Below, in pieces: positions 20,672 to 31,512 of a stretch of 64,000 bases of DNA. The stretch is from assembly GCF_001761485.1 (NCBI RefSeq), contig NC_090774.1, positions 930,001 through 994,000 on the forward strand, read 5' to 3'. The notes under the pieces were generated by a model. It did no database searches. It saw nothing but the letters and a program-made list of their open reading frames with translations, and was not told where the DNA came from. Origin of the DNA: Yarrowia lipolytica. Taxonomy: Eukaryota > Ascomycota > Dipodascomycetes > Dipodascales. Made by a program: the position numbers and the translations under genes. Each line of letters opens with the position of its first letter. Positions within the stretch are counted from its first letter, which is position 1.

Positions 20672-22653
20672 GCAGTTCCCGCAAGGGTTCCTTTTTTGCC
20701 AGTTTGGAGGTTTCTCTTTCTTGCATGTCGGTTGGGCACGTCGGAAAGTGGGAATGTTGCGACCAGTTGGCCAAGTCAATTTTTGTGGAGGTTCAGAATC
20801 AAAAAGGGATATGCTCAAGACACAGATCCAATGTATCAATAATATCATTTTAGCCACTTTCGCCACTAAATCTGTTAGATATGTGTCAACATGGTCAACT
20901 AGTAAGTGGTCGTTTTTTTCATTATGGTTCTTGACATTAGTTGAAATACTGGACAGATATAGTTGACTTCTTACACTAATTGCCGGCCAGTGGGAACACG
21001 ACACAATTCATTTACAAAGAGTAAGAGAATATCACAGAGTACGTGAAAGTGAGCCTGGGACGCAATACGTGGCAATACGTCAGTATCAAAAGCACAAACA
21101 AGCCTCCTGTGGTTTCCAGCGTGTCTAGCAGCACGTATCACCAACCTCCAGTGTATGCCGGTCGACTAACACAAGTATACCCAATTCAGGCATTTGTACT
21201 GCCAACAGGGAAGTGATATATATGCCGTTCGACATAAAAGGGAGTGTTCAGCAGTTCATTATACTTACTGTACCAGCCTATAGTCATCTTTCTCTCGCCG
21301 AAAGTGACATTTCTAGCGCTGTAACTGTCGCTATTAGATGTTGCATGCAGCTACAATAGACGAGGAGATGCTACATACTGTGCAAGTACATGTACCGTAT
21401 GTACAGTTCTCACAAGCAAGAGTTCGCTAACACCGCGAAAAACCAGACTGATCTTGGACCTTGGTTGCTTATGAACGATACTGGCCGCTTATGAACTACT
21501 CGTGACCTACTGTTCCCCGCCTCCGCTTGTCGCCGCCACTAAGATACCTGTACTTGTATGGTTCCTATAAACCCACTAATACGATGATTCGTCCCTCCAT
21601 ACAACCTGAACATATCATACAGTACCCCGGACAGTCCCGCTGTACCAATACAACTCCCCATACGATGCCATACGTGACTCTGGAAACTCCACGTGTTGAC
21701 TGGAAACTCCGTCTGGCTTTCTCAACAGTTGCTGTCATGGGTCACACCATACAACCTCAACCTCAACCTCAACCGACAGACACGTGCTTCTATTAATACA
21801 ACTAAAGAACCAACAACAAGACGATACAAAGACAAGACCACCATGTAGCAAATGGTGATATGGAGCAGAACTCACAGAATGATCCGACATGAACGCAGTA
21901 ACACAAGCAGAGACAATCTGTATCACATATACTCGTACTCGTACCCGTACACTTCATTTCCTGGTAACTAACTCACTCATCTGAGACATTGTCCTCGAGA
22001 CTAATCTCGGGGTTTGTTTTTCCAGCAACCTCCACAAGCGCCATCTACAACCAATCTACAACCAAGAAACCACTCTACGTGATCGCATTCTTCACATAGC
22101 ACAGCACGAGCACTGCTCTCATCATATATTGCCATTAGAAAATCCAAAAAAGGCCAAAAAAAAAACTATCAATCAATCAATCAAACCAAACACAATACTC
22201 TCCAAATGATACCGACAGATGCCGACCGGAATCTCCTCCTTTTTTCTCGTTTTCTCGTTTTCTGTCTTTTTTTGCGCGTTTTCCAAGGTTTTGTTGTGTT
22301 TTTTTTTTCTTCAAGTTTTCACATTATCAAATTCCATTGGTGGCGCCGCCGAGTATCATAACCATTAATAAAATATCCCATAAATCGAAATCATTCGCTG
22401 AAAGAAGCTGAAGGTGTCCAAAGACTTTTGAGGGCGTGTGCCGAAAATATACCAAACTGTGGTACACACGGGGCAGCCGGGGTGCGGGCGCAGGGTACTA
22501 ACCGAGAGGCTAGTGCTTTGCCTGAGCAAGACCACTCCGCCAAACATTAGAGTGCTATTGGCGCGTGTGGCGTGGGGGGACTCCACCGAGTGGAAATGTC
22601 CATCGTGTTAGTCGAGTTGCACGTGCAAGACGTGTGTTTGTGTTCTCGTCCAC
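20672..22653. other. Intergenic, no gene seen
   Basis: No supported frame. It contains CAACCT repeats at 21750-21771 and T-rich tracts near 22240-22320, downstream of the cyclin gene. Confidence 0.5.
20692..20697 (+). terminator. Pol III terminator of tRNA-Leu
   Basis: A T6 run 20 nt after the tRNA 3' end. Confidence 0.6.
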
Positions 22654-23892
22654 TTAGCAAGCAACAACGTGCTTGGGGAAGGGATCAAAGACACAGTGGG
22701 CGCAGTCACAGACGGGGTTGTAGTAACTGGCGATGGGGCCCTCCTTGCACTCCGGATAGTGGTGGGTGCTGTGATGGGGAGGGGGCATGGGCATCACCTG
22801 AGGAGCCACATGGTGGTGGTCCATCTGGTGATGGGGAGGGGGTATCGAGGGGGCCTGCATAGGGGCCTGCACAGGCGGTCCTACTGATGCAAACGATTGT
22901 TGAAAGTAGGATGTGAAAGCGGAGGGGGGATGCTGCTGGTGGTGGTGCTGGGGAGCACACGCGCTGTCCATGTTGCTAGCGGGCTGGTTGTACCAAGAGG
23001 GCACGGTGTAGAAGGGCCGGGTAGGCGAGGTCATGATGACGGAGCCAACCTTGGGTTTGGACAGCGACACGGGCGACACTGGCGACGACGCGTGGGGCGA
23101 TGTGTTTGTGGTCGACACCTCCGAGTTGGAGACAGACACCAGCGGCGACGAAGCCGCCGAGCTCTTGGGGCTGTTTGCGACCCAGTAGTTCCAGCAGTCG
23201 TTCCATCGGTGCCAGCCCTTGAGGTCCTGCTGATCGAGATGCAGCGACCACGAGATTTTCTGCAGCCAGTCGGCCTCCAGGGTGGTGAGTTCGCCGACAG
23301 CGATGCCGGTGGCCTGGGACCAGGATCGGTTGGTGAAAGTGTTGTCGTCGTGGAACTTGTTGGCCAGCAGCAGCGACACGACCGACATGCGGTAAATGTA
23401 GCCGCTTGACTTTTCGTGGCCCAGCTCGAGATCCTTCATGGCCCATCGTTTCGACAGGTAGACGAGGGAGAGCACGACGGTGGCGCGGGGCAGCCGCGTG
23501 GCCGAGAGCACCTGTGAGGCAAACGCCTTGAACGCGTCGTGGCCCACCTCCGGGTTGGGCTTCATGATGCCTAGGGCCATGGTGGTGAGAAACTCGGCCA
23601 TGTCCTTGATTTCGTAGTCCAGGGTGGCAGACACGCCTCCGGTCACGGCAGGAGGGGCGGGGGCAGGCATCTGGATGGGTGGGGGCACAACCTGAGGAGG
23701 ATAACCCATGTTGTGGTACGTCGGGTAGCCGCCTCGGGTCATGTCATAGCCCATATCGCGGGTCATGTCGTAGTCGTAGTGCGCCGAGTAGTGGGACGAC
23801 ATGGGCGCCTGGGGCGCCTGGTGGAAGTAGCCCTGGTCCATAGGCGGGGCTTGAGCCATGTGGTGGTGGCTGTAGGGGTACTGGAAGGCCAT
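22654..23892 (-). CDS. Pho80/Pcl-type cyclin, Clg1-like
   Basis: A 412-aa protein. The N-terminal third is rich in His, Pro, Met and Tyr (MAFQYPYSHHH...). The centre is a cyclin box of the Pho80/Pcl class, with FLTTMALGIM, RLPRATVVLSLVYLSKRW, the diagnostic SLLLANKFHDDNTFTNRSWSQATGI and ELTTLEADWLQKISWSLHL. The C-terminal part is Ser-rich with SP/TP sites, then His/Pro-rich. The match to yeast Clg1 (cyclin-like partner of Pho85) is the best I can recall. Such cyclins direct Pho85-type kinases. The frame runs up to 24090, but the upstream part is Cys/His/Leu mixed and unlike the protein; the ATG at 23892 starts the typical low-complexity N-terminus. A Cys-containing end (CDCAHCVFDPF) is unusual. 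Confidence 0.85.
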   Translation of the reverse strand: MAFQYPYSHHHMAQAPPMDQGYFHQAPQAPMSSHYSAHYDYDMTRDMGYDMTRGGYPTYHNMGYPPQVVPPPIQMPAPAPPAVTGGVSATLDYEIKDMAEFLTTMALGIMKPNPEVGHDAFKAFASQVLSATRLPRATVVLSLVYLSKRWAMKDLELGHEKSSGYIYRMSVVSLLLANKFHDDNTFTNRSWSQATGIAVGELTTLEADWLQKISWSLHLDQQDLKGWHRWNDCWNYWVANSPKSSAASSPLVSVSNSEVSTTNTSPHASSPVSPVSLSKPKVGSVIMTSPTRPFYTVPSWYNQPASNMDSACAPQHHHQQHPPSAFTSYFQQSFASVGPPVQAPMQAPSIPPPHHQMDHHHVAPQVMPMPPPHHSTHHYPECKEGPIASYYNPVCDCAHCVFDPFPKHVVAC

Positions 23893-25153
23893 GGTGGAGA
23901 CGGGCGGTGGTGCTGTTAGTAGCAGGTGTCGATGGCAAGCTCCATGTACTGGTTTAGTGTGGCTGGTGAAACGAAGACTTAGCGAAAAGCTCCGTTTCAG
24001 AGGTTGGTGGCGGCAAACGAGACGGCTTTCGGTTTGGCAAACACACAGACCGTGAGTAATGTGGTTTGGGGAGAAAGTCAGGCCAGGCACTATTTTTTGT
24101 AGGCGCTCGAAAAAGTGTTTTTTTAAGCGCTACAACTCTGACATGTGTGCACACCTTACGCTGCTCGTTAGTTTCCTTGTTTGGCACACTGTCCTACTTT
24201 GTCTTTTGGGAGTTTGGCTTTGTGTTTCTTGGCATGTGCTGAATTTTACGCTGGGGCTCCTAAGAGAGCGGCCCCAAATGTACGCTGTCTCACCGAGAAA
24301 ATTTCTCATTAAAGTACATATTGACCTGGCCAGCCAATCACAGCGCGGCGGGAAGCCATACACGAGGCTCGAGACGGGAAATTGAGAGTCCTTCAGGGGC
24401 ACGTTTGGGCGAAAATAAATACATGAAAACGCTCCTTGCAACGCGGAGAGTCCGCCAGAGGCGGTTTCGTCGGCGTACCTTCCCCGGATCCCGAGATAAC
24501 CCGCAAAAACAGCGTCTCGATCGGACTTTCAACCTCTGCTGTATTTTGTTTCCCAAAAACCTCTGCCCCGACCCTTTTAAAGTTGACCATGTGGCTAAAC
24601 CCGTAACCAGTGAGGTGTTTGGAAAACATTCGGGGCCTACTATACATACCAAAATAGACAAACCGCAAGGTCAAAAACAATACAAGTGCAAGCCGCCCAA
24701 TATATGCCGTTCTACACCTCCCGCTACACTTCCAGCTACACCTCCAGCCGGGACCTTCTCCACACTCCTACAGCTCACGGCTCGTTGCATGCATATGTAT
24801 TATGTACCCTGCCCAATGTGAAGTAATTAAATTCGCGAAGCCAACGGACATGGAGAATAATTCGGAAAATAATCAAATAAAAATCTGACAACTATCCTTA
24901 TGACCCCTACTCATATGAACTGATACCAACTCTTCAATGCCCCTCCATTATCACTCATTAGTGCGGCTGGACGCCCTCACACCCCAGTTCTGGAGCCGTT
25001 TGTTTTTCGCTCATAAATCCCCGAAATTGAAAATGCTTGCTTTTTTAAATACCCAATTTAAAACCTCGTAGAGTCACGATGCAAAATGCACAGCATAAAG
25101 GACACTGTTAAATCGTGCTATACGAACAGTCTAGGGGGAAGGGGAAAACAAGT

Positions 25154-25972
25154 CACGTGAACAAAAAACCCTCTTCCCCCCCCCCAACCGAGATTCCCGC
25201 CACCCCGTCGCCCCCTGAGTACACACACACACGTCTGTCTTGTGACTCATCCACATGGTCAACATGATATTATTTATAAGACGGAACCTAAATAGAATTT
25301 GGTCACGTGACACATAAAGAATGTGCGAACGTCAACTTTATACAGTGGCGGTGATGTCATGATGAAAGTGGAGTCCTTTCAGAGGGGGAAATAAATGATA
25401 TATCGGAAATCAGGCGCCACCATAATGATTGTATCATTCTCACGAACAAAATGCAACCATCCGAATTTTTCTCAGATTACTTTAGCAAAATTTACCCCCT
25501 ACTCAACACCCAAGTCCCTTTTTTTATTTTTATTTTTTATTTTTTTATACCGGCTCCTACCACTCAAAAGACCGCAGAATGAGCACAGAATATCGCTCAC
25601 GAAACACGTCGTCTACGCACAAACGTTTTCTAATGTACATTTGGCACGTTACGCGTGGTCCCTCATTCAGCGACCTAGTCCTGCTATTCGAAAGTGTTGA
25701 TTCACGTGACTGTGAAATCTGCAGTTGTTTCACGTGATAACCCTGTTTATAGTCACGTGACCAAACCCTCTTTCTCTCGCCCCCCTCCCTCCCCAACACG
25801 TGACACTTACTTAATCACACCGATCCACTCCAATCAGTCACACGATAATTCTATCGTTTATGCATGCGGGGTGTGGCACCGGAGTGGCTGAGTCAAGTTG
25901 CGTTGAAAGGTGGATGTGGACGGTATTATTAGTCAGAAAACCGTGGATATTGCGGTATTACTTACACGTGAT
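25154..25972. promoter_or_regulatory. Dispersed CACGTG sites upstream of the purine permease gene
   Basis: CACGTG occurs near 25154, 25304, 25703, 25731, 25756, 25798 and 25967, most flanked by T on the left and A on the right. They lie 0.9-1.7 kb upstream of the permease start, so a direct role is uncertain. Confidence 0.45.
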
Positions 25973-26663
25973 ACTTTGTGAGAATACGTGACACCTTTTC
26001 GCTACTCTGCACCACGCTTCGCACCCCAGCTACTTGTAATCCCTTACCGAAATACTTCCGCTCATGCCGAAATTTGAGTTCAAAAACGGTTTCTCCCGGG
26101 TCATTTTTCAGAATCACTTTTCAGCATGTTAGAAGATCGATTTTTAGAGGAGGTTGACAATGTAGAATCATATACATCTGGAATACTGATTCTACTTTTC
26201 AACTTTCAAATATACCCACTATTGAGCTCTCTGGAGAGATACGGGCTCTGGGTATCCAGGGCTGGTAAAGTTTAAAACACTCGGCTGATTCTCAAGTTTT
26301 AATAACGGCCGCAGAACAATGAGTAATAATGACACCGGATTTCAATCGGGGATATGGTCACATCTAAGGACTGGCTATTTGTTTCAATTTTCAGCTCAGT
26401 TTAGCGCCTTCTGCACGCATAGCCATTAATTTTTCAAATTTCCCCTAAAAATAAATCCTGAAGCTTATAATTTTTCAGTCGATTTTGAAAACACCTGTTA
26501 CTCCATGGACAGTCAACCAAATGATTTCAGAAGCTGACAGTAAACAAAATGGAACTAGGGCTATAGATCAAATATAACACCACCAATAAGTACCCTTTAT
26601 TTCGCGTAGTAAGAAGTTTTCTCTGGGTTGTTCAGCTGAACTTTATGTGAAAAACCTGCACAA

Positions 26664-26669
26664 TATATA
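26664..26669 (+). promoter_or_regulatory. TATA box of the purine permease gene
   Basis: TATATA, about 170 nt before the ATG at 26838. Confidence 0.5.
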
Positions 26670-26837
26670 GACGATTGGCAGGTCACCTCTTCTCCTCGTC
26701 ATCAAACATACTACAAACGAAAACAGGAGTGGTTCGAAGTTCGGTCTGAAGCGATTTTCACAAATCTATTTGGACGCATTTAATATACCTCCTTTCAGTA
26801 GTTGCCCTTTGAAGACGAAAACAACATCATTTTCGAC

Positions 26838-28661
26838 ATGACTATTCTTGGTGAAGACGACAACAAGGTGAAGGAGCTGGTGAAGGGTGGAATTGATGAC
26901 ATTAAGAGCATTGATGTGAAGAAGAGCGTGCAAAAGTGCGTTTCCGGAGCTTCTTCGGGGCTGAAAAATGCATATGAGACCGTCAAGTTCAAGACTACGA
27001 CTCGAGAGGGTCTGATTGGAGATTATGACTACAAGTTTCTGTTTACGCCCAAAATTCCGTTTATGAAGAAGTCCAAGAAGGGTGACAAGAACCGGTCGAC
27101 GTTTTTTGCTGTCGATTCGTCTCTGCCTCTTTTGCTGGCCATTTTGCTTGGTTTCCAGCATTCTTTGGCCATGATTGCAGGCATTGTGACCCCTCCTCTT
27201 TTGATGGCTTCAGCTGCGAATTTCGACGCGCAAATGACCCAGTATCTGGTTTCTGCGGCTATGATTGGCTCGGGTCTTTTGTCGCTCATTCACATTATTC
27301 GATTCAGAATTCCAGGCACCCACTTGTATGTCGGCACCGGTTTGATTTCTGTGGTTGGAGCTAGTTTCAGCACCATCACTGTCTTCACTACGGGTCTGCC
27401 CATCATGTACAAGAGCGGAGTGTGTCCCGTGAGCGAGACTGGAGCCCCGTTGCCCTGTCCCGAGGGCTATGGAATGATCATTGCCACTGCTTCACTGTGT
27501 GCTCTGATTGAGCTTCTTTGCTCATTCCTGCCGTCCAAGTTTCTCATGAAACTGTTCCCTCCGGTCGTCACCGGCCCCGTGGTGCTTGTTATTGGTGTCT
27601 CTCTGATTCAGTCCGGCTTCAAGGACTGGGCTGGAGGCGCTGGACCTTGTTTCGGACGTCCCACTAGCGGCGACTTTATGCTGTGTCCCTCTAACGACGC
27701 TCCCATGGCCGCTCCCTGGGGTTCCGCACAGTTTATCGGTCTGGGCTTCCTCGTCTACGTCGCCATTCTCACCTGCGAAAAGTACGGAGCTCCCATCATG
27801 AAATCATGTGCCGTGGTGATTGGTCTTCTGGTGGGCTGTATTGTGGCTGCTGCCTGTGGCTACTTTGACGCTACTCCCATCAACGAGGCTCCTGTGGCCA
27901 CCTTTTTGTGGACTACCACGTTCCCTCTGAAGCTGTATGGTCCAGTGGTACTTCCTTTGCTGGCCGTCTACCTGACTATCATGATGGAGACGATTGGAGA
28001 CATTACTGCTACCTGCGACGTGTCTCGAGTAGCAGTTTCTGGACCCGAATACGAGAGCCGAATCAAGGGCGGCATTCGAGGAGACGGTATCATCGGCTCT
28101 ATTGCTGGTCTGCTGACTCTCACTCCCTGCTCTACCTTTGCCCAGAACAACGGAGTCATCAGCTTGACAAAGTGTGCCAACCGTCAGGCCGGTGGCTGGG
28201 CCTGTTTCTTCATTCTCATGATGGGCATCTTCTCCAAGTTTGCCGCTGCATTTGTGTCGATTCCCAAGCCCGTCATTGGCGGTATGACCACTTTTCTCTT
28301 CACCTCAGTCGCAGTGTCTGGCCTGGCTATCATTTCCAGAAACCCCATCACTCGACGAGACAGAATCGTGCTCACTGCTTCTCTGGTGCTCGGTCTGGGC
28401 GCCACGCTGGTCAACAACTGGTTCTCCTTCGTCTTCACCTACGAGGGCGACAACCAGTCTCTTCAGGGCTTCCTTGACGCTATCCAGCTTGTCATGAGCT
28501 CGGGTTTCTCCGTCACTGGCTTCGTTGGTGTCATTGCCAACTTGATTATCGATGATGACGAGGAAGAAGACCAAGATGACAAGGAGCACACGCTCGAGAT
28601 CTGCTCGAGTTCGTCATCCATCACACAAGTCGATCTTGAAGCTGGCCAAAAGGTTGAGTAA
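26838..28661 (+). CDS. Xanthine/uric acid permease, NAT/NCS2 family (UapA/UapC-like)
   Basis: A 607-aa plasma-membrane H+ symporter for purines. TM1 carries the family's QH motif (GFQHSLAMIAGIVTPP, Q107-H108). The NAT signature QNNGVISLTK begins at Q436 and fits Q/E-N-x-G-x-x-x-x-T-R/K/G, which in UapA determines xanthine and uric acid uptake. About 12-14 membrane helices alternate with short loops. An N-terminal acidic and Lys-rich cytosolic region and an acidic C-tail (DDDEEEDQDDKE) flank the core. The open frame begins upstream at a TTG (26802); the first ATG is at 26838. Saccharomyces cerevisiae lacks this family for purines, while Yarrowia and filamentous fungi use it to take up oxidised purines as nitrogen source. 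Confidence 0.95.
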   Translation: MTILGEDDNKVKELVKGGIDDIKSIDVKKSVQKCVSGASSGLKNAYETVKFKTTTREGLIGDYDYKFLFTPKIPFMKKSKKGDKNRSTFFAVDSSLPLLLAILLGFQHSLAMIAGIVTPPLLMASAANFDAQMTQYLVSAAMIGSGLLSLIHIIRFRIPGTHLYVGTGLISVVGASFSTITVFTTGLPIMYKSGVCPVSETGAPLPCPEGYGMIIATASLCALIELLCSFLPSKFLMKLFPPVVTGPVVLVIGVSLIQSGFKDWAGGAGPCFGRPTSGDFMLCPSNDAPMAAPWGSAQFIGLGFLVYVAILTCEKYGAPIMKSCAVVIGLLVGCIVAAACGYFDATPINEAPVATFLWTTTFPLKLYGPVVLPLLAVYLTIMMETIGDITATCDVSRVAVSGPEYESRIKGGIRGDGIIGSIAGLLTLTPCSTFAQNNGVISLTKCANRQAGGWACFFILMMGIFSKFAAAFVSIPKPVIGGMTTFLFTSVAVSGLAIISRNPITRRDRIVLTASLVLGLGATLVNNWFSFVFTYEGDNQSLQGFLDAIQLVMSSGFSVTGFVGVIANLIIDDDEEEDQDDKEHTLEICSSSSSITQVDLEAGQKVE

Positions 28662-30949
28662 CCAACACCAAAACCAAAAGGATCCGCAAGGACCAACTCG
28701 AATCTCTGATTCAAAAACTTGTACAACCAAAACGGAACCGCAAGGAACCGCCGAAAACACAACAACACAAAAAGAACCACTCCGTGGCTCGGGCTACATT
28801 CACTTGTAGTCTTATAAAAAGAGGGATCCCGACGACTCTTCTGATGACACCCTTGCCAGAATCGAGACTCCAGATCCCACCTATTTATAGATGTTAATGT
28901 ATTATTATTGTATCCACACACATGGTCTAGTCCTCACCTGGCAAAATGGGATAAAAAATCGGGGCTATCCAAGCTACGTACTACAAGTAGTAGTATAGTT
29001 GATTAATAATCGATACCACCACTGCATCCATCTGTAGCACACTGAACTTTCTGTTTCGAGAGTTGAACTCCTCACAGAGGCAGACACTTCTGGCCCTTTG
29101 ACACAACCGCTGAACTCAACAGTCAGCACTTGGCAATAGCTTTTCTTACCCTATACAGCAATGTTGGATTGTTGGAACAGACATTTTGCAGCTGTCAGAA
29201 CTACGCCTCTTCAACCCTGGGTCTAGCCCACGGCTATATCTCTCATTCATAAATCCCTAGTATGGTCTAAAACACCGTTGAAACGTTGAAGTTGAGCCGT
29301 TGAGTCTGAATGTCTCAGTCTAGCGTGGAAAATGTGAAAAGTACAGGCCGAGTTTATGGCAATGCTGGTATGAGTGTGAGTGCAACTACATACGGTACGA
29401 GTACCTGTGGTAGTAGCCAAGCGACCAAAGTGCACACAAATACTGGAAGGAGTGTAGATCGTTCCATCTTCGCACCACATATTGTACCAGTCCCGCTTGC
29501 CGTCCCCCGTCTCCCCAATCCCGTCCCGTCCCCTCCACTTCAAAGTCCAATACCCTGACGCATCGTCTTCCACCAACTCCTCGGTCCGGCCTTTAATTTC
29601 ATTTGGGAACCTTGTCGTTTCTTTTTCTCTGCTCGAAAAGATCTCCACCCCATGCACCTTTGGCATCGACCCACTCTCGAAATACGGTTGCAAACGCATG
29701 GAAGGAGTGTATCCATAGACTCAGAAGAAGGGACACGACCGCGGGGGCGGGTCACGTGACCCTCAGAAAGACGAGCAAAATGTCTCACGTGGTCCGCGTT
29801 CTTTCGGGCCTGGGCCTTTCTCCGCCCTTCAAACTCGACATCGGAAAAAAAATTGGCGTTTTTTAGGCGGCACTTTCTCATGCATAGATTAGACCCAGAT
29901 TGCGAGACGTTAGGGTTCGGGGTGCCCCGTGGGGGTGGGCGTTAGAAGGGGTAATAATGGTCTGGTAGAAACGAAAAGACAATCAATCGAAAGCTGAGAG
30001 TCAGCAGATTCGTTTGGTGCCGTTATTGATCCTAGAAACGCCATATTTGATCGTCCTAATAGTCGTCTGAAGCAAACTTTCACGCATGCAGGGTGGAAAT
30101 TTATAGTCCGAAGAGAGCTCGGAGGTTTGGTATTTATCCGGTGTGTGGAGACAGGAGTGGTGGGGGTGCTTGGAGGTAGGGAGATGCTCCAAGTACTGTA
30201 CTAAACAAGTGGCGTTTCTGATCTGTAGAGAAGGACTTCTGGATGTGCTTTATCAGCACTGCGCAACTCGTATGTTGCAACGTCCAAGGTGGCTGTATAA
30301 TAGTGGTGCTACTGTAGCCTTTTTTCGTGCACTGCTGGGGGTCGTTGTTCAGTGTAGCTACAGTAGCTACAGTACAGTAGTAGAAGTATGGTGGAGGTGG
30401 GAGACTTACTGCGTGAGCGTATTGCTGCGCTAATGTAGCTGGCGTATTGGGGGTAACAGCGTGTTGGCAGGCTGCTCCGGGGCTCGGAAAAACGGCGCGA
30501 GACTGTCCGTACACCTTCAGGCTCGTGTATATCTGTTTATAGCACAATCACATTGTCATGTCTCAGTGCCACTTGTGCCGAGAGTTGCGGCTTCCCCAGA
30601 GTCCAAACCGGCTTAGAGTTGTATTGCGCAAGGCGTATCTTGTGAGGCGTAAGTACAGTAGAGTGAGCGATGAGAGCTTTTTGAGTGGCGTGGGAGCAGG
30701 ATTGGAGGGTCTTTATATATTGCCCCAAGGGCTTTTGTGTCGCCAATGACGTGTCCACCAACCCGCTCACTGCCACGCCCCGGCCCCCATGTTGTATTCT
30801 CTGTAGGGTGGCAACAAATAAAAAAATACAAAACCGTGGGTGGTGTGTCAAGTTGAGTGCGATATTACATAATTGTGGGGAAGGTAGCGTGGGCCCGAAA
30901 ATAGCGTGTGGGGGGATGGGAGATGGTGACACAAACACCGCAGCACAGG
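28662..30949. other. Intergenic between the permease and MIG1
   Basis: Mostly non-coding. A minus-strand frame at 29247-29699 looks partly protein-like and is listed apart. Confidence 0.5.
29247..29699 (-). CDS. Doubtful 150-codon frame, unknown protein or relic
   Basis: The N-terminal 95 residues have a natural-looking composition (PKVHGVEIFSSREKETTRF, SGYWTLKWRGRDG, RDWYNMWCEDGTIYTPS). The rest is Thr/His-rich and looks random. No family was recognised and no TATA box is nearby. It may be a gene fragment whose 3' part has drifted, or chance. Confidence 0.22.
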   Translation of the reverse strand: MRLQPYFESGSMPKVHGVEIFSSREKETTRFPNEIKGRTEELVEDDASGYWTLKWRGRDGIGETGDGKRDWYNMWCEDGTIYTPSSICVHFGRLATTTGTRTVCSCTHTHTSIAINSACTFHIFHARLRHSDSTAQLQRFNGVLDHTRDL

Positions 30950-30956
30950 TATATAT
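30950..30956 (+). promoter_or_regulatory. TATA box of MIG1
   Basis: TATATAT at 30950-30956, about 560 nt before the coding start. It predicts transcription start near 30980-31010 and thus a leader of about 500 nt. Confidence 0.55.
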
Positions 30957-31056
30957 GCCGGTCGGGCGCCCCCGTGAAGGCCTTCTTTCTACACACCACA
31001 TTTGTCTTTTTCCATCTTCACAAGTACCCCTCCATTGCCAGAGAGCTCCGGGCTGC

Positions 31057-31098
31057 ATGGTTAGCGCAGCAAAACTAAATCCCACCTTGCGCAAATAA
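31057..31098 (+). promoter_or_regulatory. Short upstream ORF in the MIG1 leader (13 codons)
   Basis: The ATG at 31057 opens a 13-codon frame (MVSAAKLNPTLRK) ending at TAA 31096-31098. No other ATG is found from there to the MIG1 start at 31513. It could lower or condition Mig1 translation. Confidence 0.5.
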
Positions 31099-31512
31099 GC
31101 TTTCCCCCTCTCGCTCGTCCCACATTAATTTTCAACACCACTGTTTATCTCCACAACTGGACACACGAGTCGCTGTCAAGTGGCAGGAACAGATTGAGTG
31201 GATACGACACGAGCGCAACAGAGCCTGAAGCGAACGCTCGAACCCTTACAATCGACACATACAGTCAATCGACACAGTCCCCAACACACACAAACAACGA
31301 CACTCAAGTCTCAAGCGACACAGACAGAGTCATCCGACGACACCCAGACGATATATACTCATACTCAAGTGAACTACAACGACACAGACGGTTGCTCAAA
31401 GACCCAGGACGATATTGAAAACGACACTGACCAACCTGAACAAGACTGACCAGACAGTTTCAAACAGCCCAGTAACGACACCAACACACCGACAGAGACA
31501 ATCTCGACCAAG

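Larger units (their letters stand above)
23893..26837. other. Intergenic between divergent cyclin and purine permease genes
   Basis: No supported gene. It contains a second CACGTG-rich part (25154-25972) and low-complexity C- and T-runs (25177-25186, 25510-25548). Confidence 0.5.

Noticed and set aside
23893-24090. 66-residue N-terminal extension of the cyclin
   Set aside because: Composition differs from the protein, and the ATG at 23892 begins the typical His/Tyr/Pro-rich start.
26802-26837. N-terminal extension of the purine permease
   Set aside because: It opens with TTG; the preceding CCTTTCAG lacks a Yarrowia branch point close by, so no intron is inferred.
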